Of a DNA stretch of 54,646 nt, positions 53,757-54,646 are shown in pieces. The stretch's first letter is position 1. Each line of letters begins with the position of its first letter. The position numbers were made by a program, and so were the translations under genes. The notes below the pieces were generated by a model. The model did no database searches, was not told the origin of the DNA, and saw only the letters and a list, made by a program, of their open reading frames with translations. Origin of the DNA: a virus; IMG/VR virus record IMGVR_UViG_3300028111_000008, positions 1-54,646 of that record; one strand, given 5' to 3'.

Positions 53757-53954
53757 TTAACTATTCATTCTGTTTTCAAAATCTTGTTTCATTTCTTGTA
53801 TTACTATATTCCAATCTTTATTATCAGCTAATGCAATAACTGTAAAACAATCAAATTCAACAGCGTCAAAATTATAAACTGATATAAGCGTACCACCATG
53901 CCATTTATAAGAATAACCGCTATCATTATCAAATTTTATTTCTGTATCAAACAT
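53757..53954 (-). CDS. small conserved protein, right paralogue or allele
   Basis: 65 residues; same family as 71-292, with an eight-residue deletion in the middle and several substitutions (for example SGYSYKWHGG against SGFSYKWHGG). Function unknown. Conservation of frame in both copies shows selection. Confidence 0.7.
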   Translation of the reverse strand: MFDTEIKFDNDSGYSYKWHGGTLISVYNFDAVEFDCFTVIALADNKDWNIVIQEMKQDFENRMNS

Positions 53955-53956
53955 TT

Positions 53957-54166
53957 TTATATTTCCATTTCTAAGTTTTTATATGCGTTTGTAATTGCGT
54001 TTTTATCATCAGTTGTTTTGACTATTTTGATATGTTTCTTTTTAGTATTATAATGTGAGAATTCTATTTCTGTTTTTAAAGATGCTTTTGTGTAGTCTCC
54101 GAATTCATCAAACCATTTTTGGCTATCAGTGTCATAGACGAAAAGAATGTAATATGATTTTGCCAT
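53957..54166 (-). CDS. small conserved protein, right copy
   Basis: 69 residues, almost identical to the protein at 292-510 (FVYDTDSQKWFDEFGDYTK), with different first residues (MAKSYY against MTTTKPYY). Follows the extra gene at 54171 by four bases. Confidence 0.72.
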   Translation of the reverse strand: MAKSYYILFVYDTDSQKWFDEFGDYTKASLKTEIEFSHYNTKKKHIKIVKTTDDKNAITNAYKNLEMEI

Positions 54167-54170
54167 TATT

Positions 54171-54299
54171 TTATACCTTACTTTTTATTGAGAATGAATA
54201 ATTCACGATTGCGTTTTTACGAAATGGAACAAATAGAAAGAACATGAAATGTTTTGTTTGTGTCTCTCTAACTTTGCACGTTTCAAATTTTAATCTCAT
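54171..54299 (-). CDS. tiny basic protein present only in right copy
   Basis: 42 residues: MRLKFETCKVRETQTKHFMF, then FLFVPFRKNAIVNYSF. The sequence before its ATG (CATAGCTAAATCCCTAAATA on the plus strand) is identical to the leader before the 72-residue gene in the left copy, so the same leader serves different first genes. A real variable gene or a strain difference; function unknown. Confidence 0.5.
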   Translation of the reverse strand: MRLKFETCKVRETQTKHFMFFLFVPFRKNAIVNYSFSIKSKV

Positions 54300-54331
54300 A
54301 GCTAAATCCCTAAATAATTACTAATACATTT

Positions 54332-54360
54332 TCTATAATTTATATTTATACAAAAGACAA
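54332..54360 (-). promoter_or_regulatory. leftward sigma70-type promoter (right copy)
   Basis: On the minus strand TTGTCT, 17 bases, TATAGA, 33 bases before the ATG at 54299. Corresponds to 544-572 in the left copy with the same -10 box and spacing. Confidence 0.55.
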
Positions 54361-54482
54361 TACATTTATTAAGAAAATATAAAATAGCAAAAACCTGGTA
54401 TGTTCTCCTTTTGTTCTTTTGGATTTGTTTATACTATATAATGGGTTAAAAAAAGTATTAACATTTGTGTAAAAATTAACCG

Positions 54483-54543
54483 CTGACAGCCTCTAGGTTT
54501 GTTTGTGTGGTTTAGCCTATGGAAATAGCCTAGAGGCTGTCAG
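54483..54543. repeat. perfect 15-base inverted repeat in the control region
   Basis: CTGACAGCCTCTAGG (54483-54497) and CCTAGAGGCTGTCAG (54529-54543) with a 31-base loop. The left copy has the right arm intact but a changed left arm (from about 669), so the stem is lost there. Could be an origin cruciform, protein site or transcription hairpin. Confidence 0.75.
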
Positions 54544-54646
54544 TGACGTGTTCGCTGTTTGTTCCGAGGGGGGTGTGGTAAAAATGTCACATTTCCAGGC
54601 GGTGTGGTATTTATGCATCAATGTTACTAAAACGACACAGTGTTGC

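Larger units (their letters stand above)
53687..54646. repeat. right copy of diverged terminal direct repeat
   Basis: Matches 1-831 at both ends and contains the same two-gene set and control region. It adds about 130 bases (the 42-residue gene at 54171-54299), further bases around 54380-54430, and a perfect 15-base inverted repeat that is imperfect in the left copy. The match ends with the window, so the overlap may be longer in the real molecule. Confidence 0.85.

Noticed and set aside
1-54646. tRNA genes, CRISPR arrays, insertion sequences
   Set aside because: I looked for cloverleaf-like blocks, spaced repeats and transposase motifs and saw none.

Overview
The window looks like an essentially complete genome of a tailed phage with a short (podovirus-type) tail. 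The structural set is P22-like: portal, scaffold, coat, head-tail adaptor, a P22 gp10-type stabilisation protein, S74-type tail fibre and large internal proteins. There is no tape-measure gene and no tail-tube operon. The family A DNA polymerase carries a DnaJ-type CxxCxGxG zinc module between its exonuclease and polymerase domains. That, with a class II ribonucleotide reductase, glutaredoxin, MazG, a T7-type endonuclease I and an AT-rich sequence, matches what I recall of HMO-2011-type marine phages of alphaproteobacteria (SAR116, Roseobacter). The DUF1127 gene also points to an alphaproteobacterial host. The host is an inference.

Layout. Positions 1-831 and 53687-54646 are two diverged copies of one segment, so the contig probably closes to a circle of about 53.7 kb, or the molecule has imperfect terminal repeats. 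A gene-poor control region (511-1400, repeated in part at the right end) separates two opposed transcription units. Rightward genes (1401-36121) come in this order: small secreted or membrane proteins and small basic proteins, DUF1127, small and large terminase, portal, a large protein with an embedded methyltransferase-like domain, scaffold, coat, adaptor, stabilisation protein, two fibre modules each followed by a small assembly-chaperone-like gene, a LysM/peptidoglycan-hydrolase protein, a holin-like membrane protein, and large internal or ejection proteins. They end at a strong terminator at 36133-36160.

Leftward genes run from the right end down to 36151. They are dense, and many neighbours share ATGA, TAATG or TAGTG junctions. 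From the promoter end they are: two small conserved genes (and a third found only in the right copy), a conserved DUF7178-like protein, a C5 cytosine methyltransferase, many tiny hypothetical genes, an NrdR-like zinc ribbon, an HTH protein, an Api92-like protein, a tyrosine recombinase, an HNH protein, a TOPRIM primase, DUF3310, a DnaB-type helicase, DNA polymerase, an SSB-like protein, a Cas4/RecB-like nuclease, endonuclease I, MazG, NrdJ, glutaredoxin, endonuclease VII, and finally a small helical protein that resembles the Acb2 anti-CBASS family.

How it works together (inference). The leftward unit would make nucleotides (NrdJ, glutaredoxin, MazG), copy DNA (primase, helicase, polymerase, SSB-like) and recombine or resolve it. 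The rightward unit would build and package virions and lyse the cell. No RNA polymerase, tRNA gene, CRISPR array, clear repressor or canonical stand-alone endolysin was seen. The integrase therefore suggests, but does not prove, a temperate capacity.
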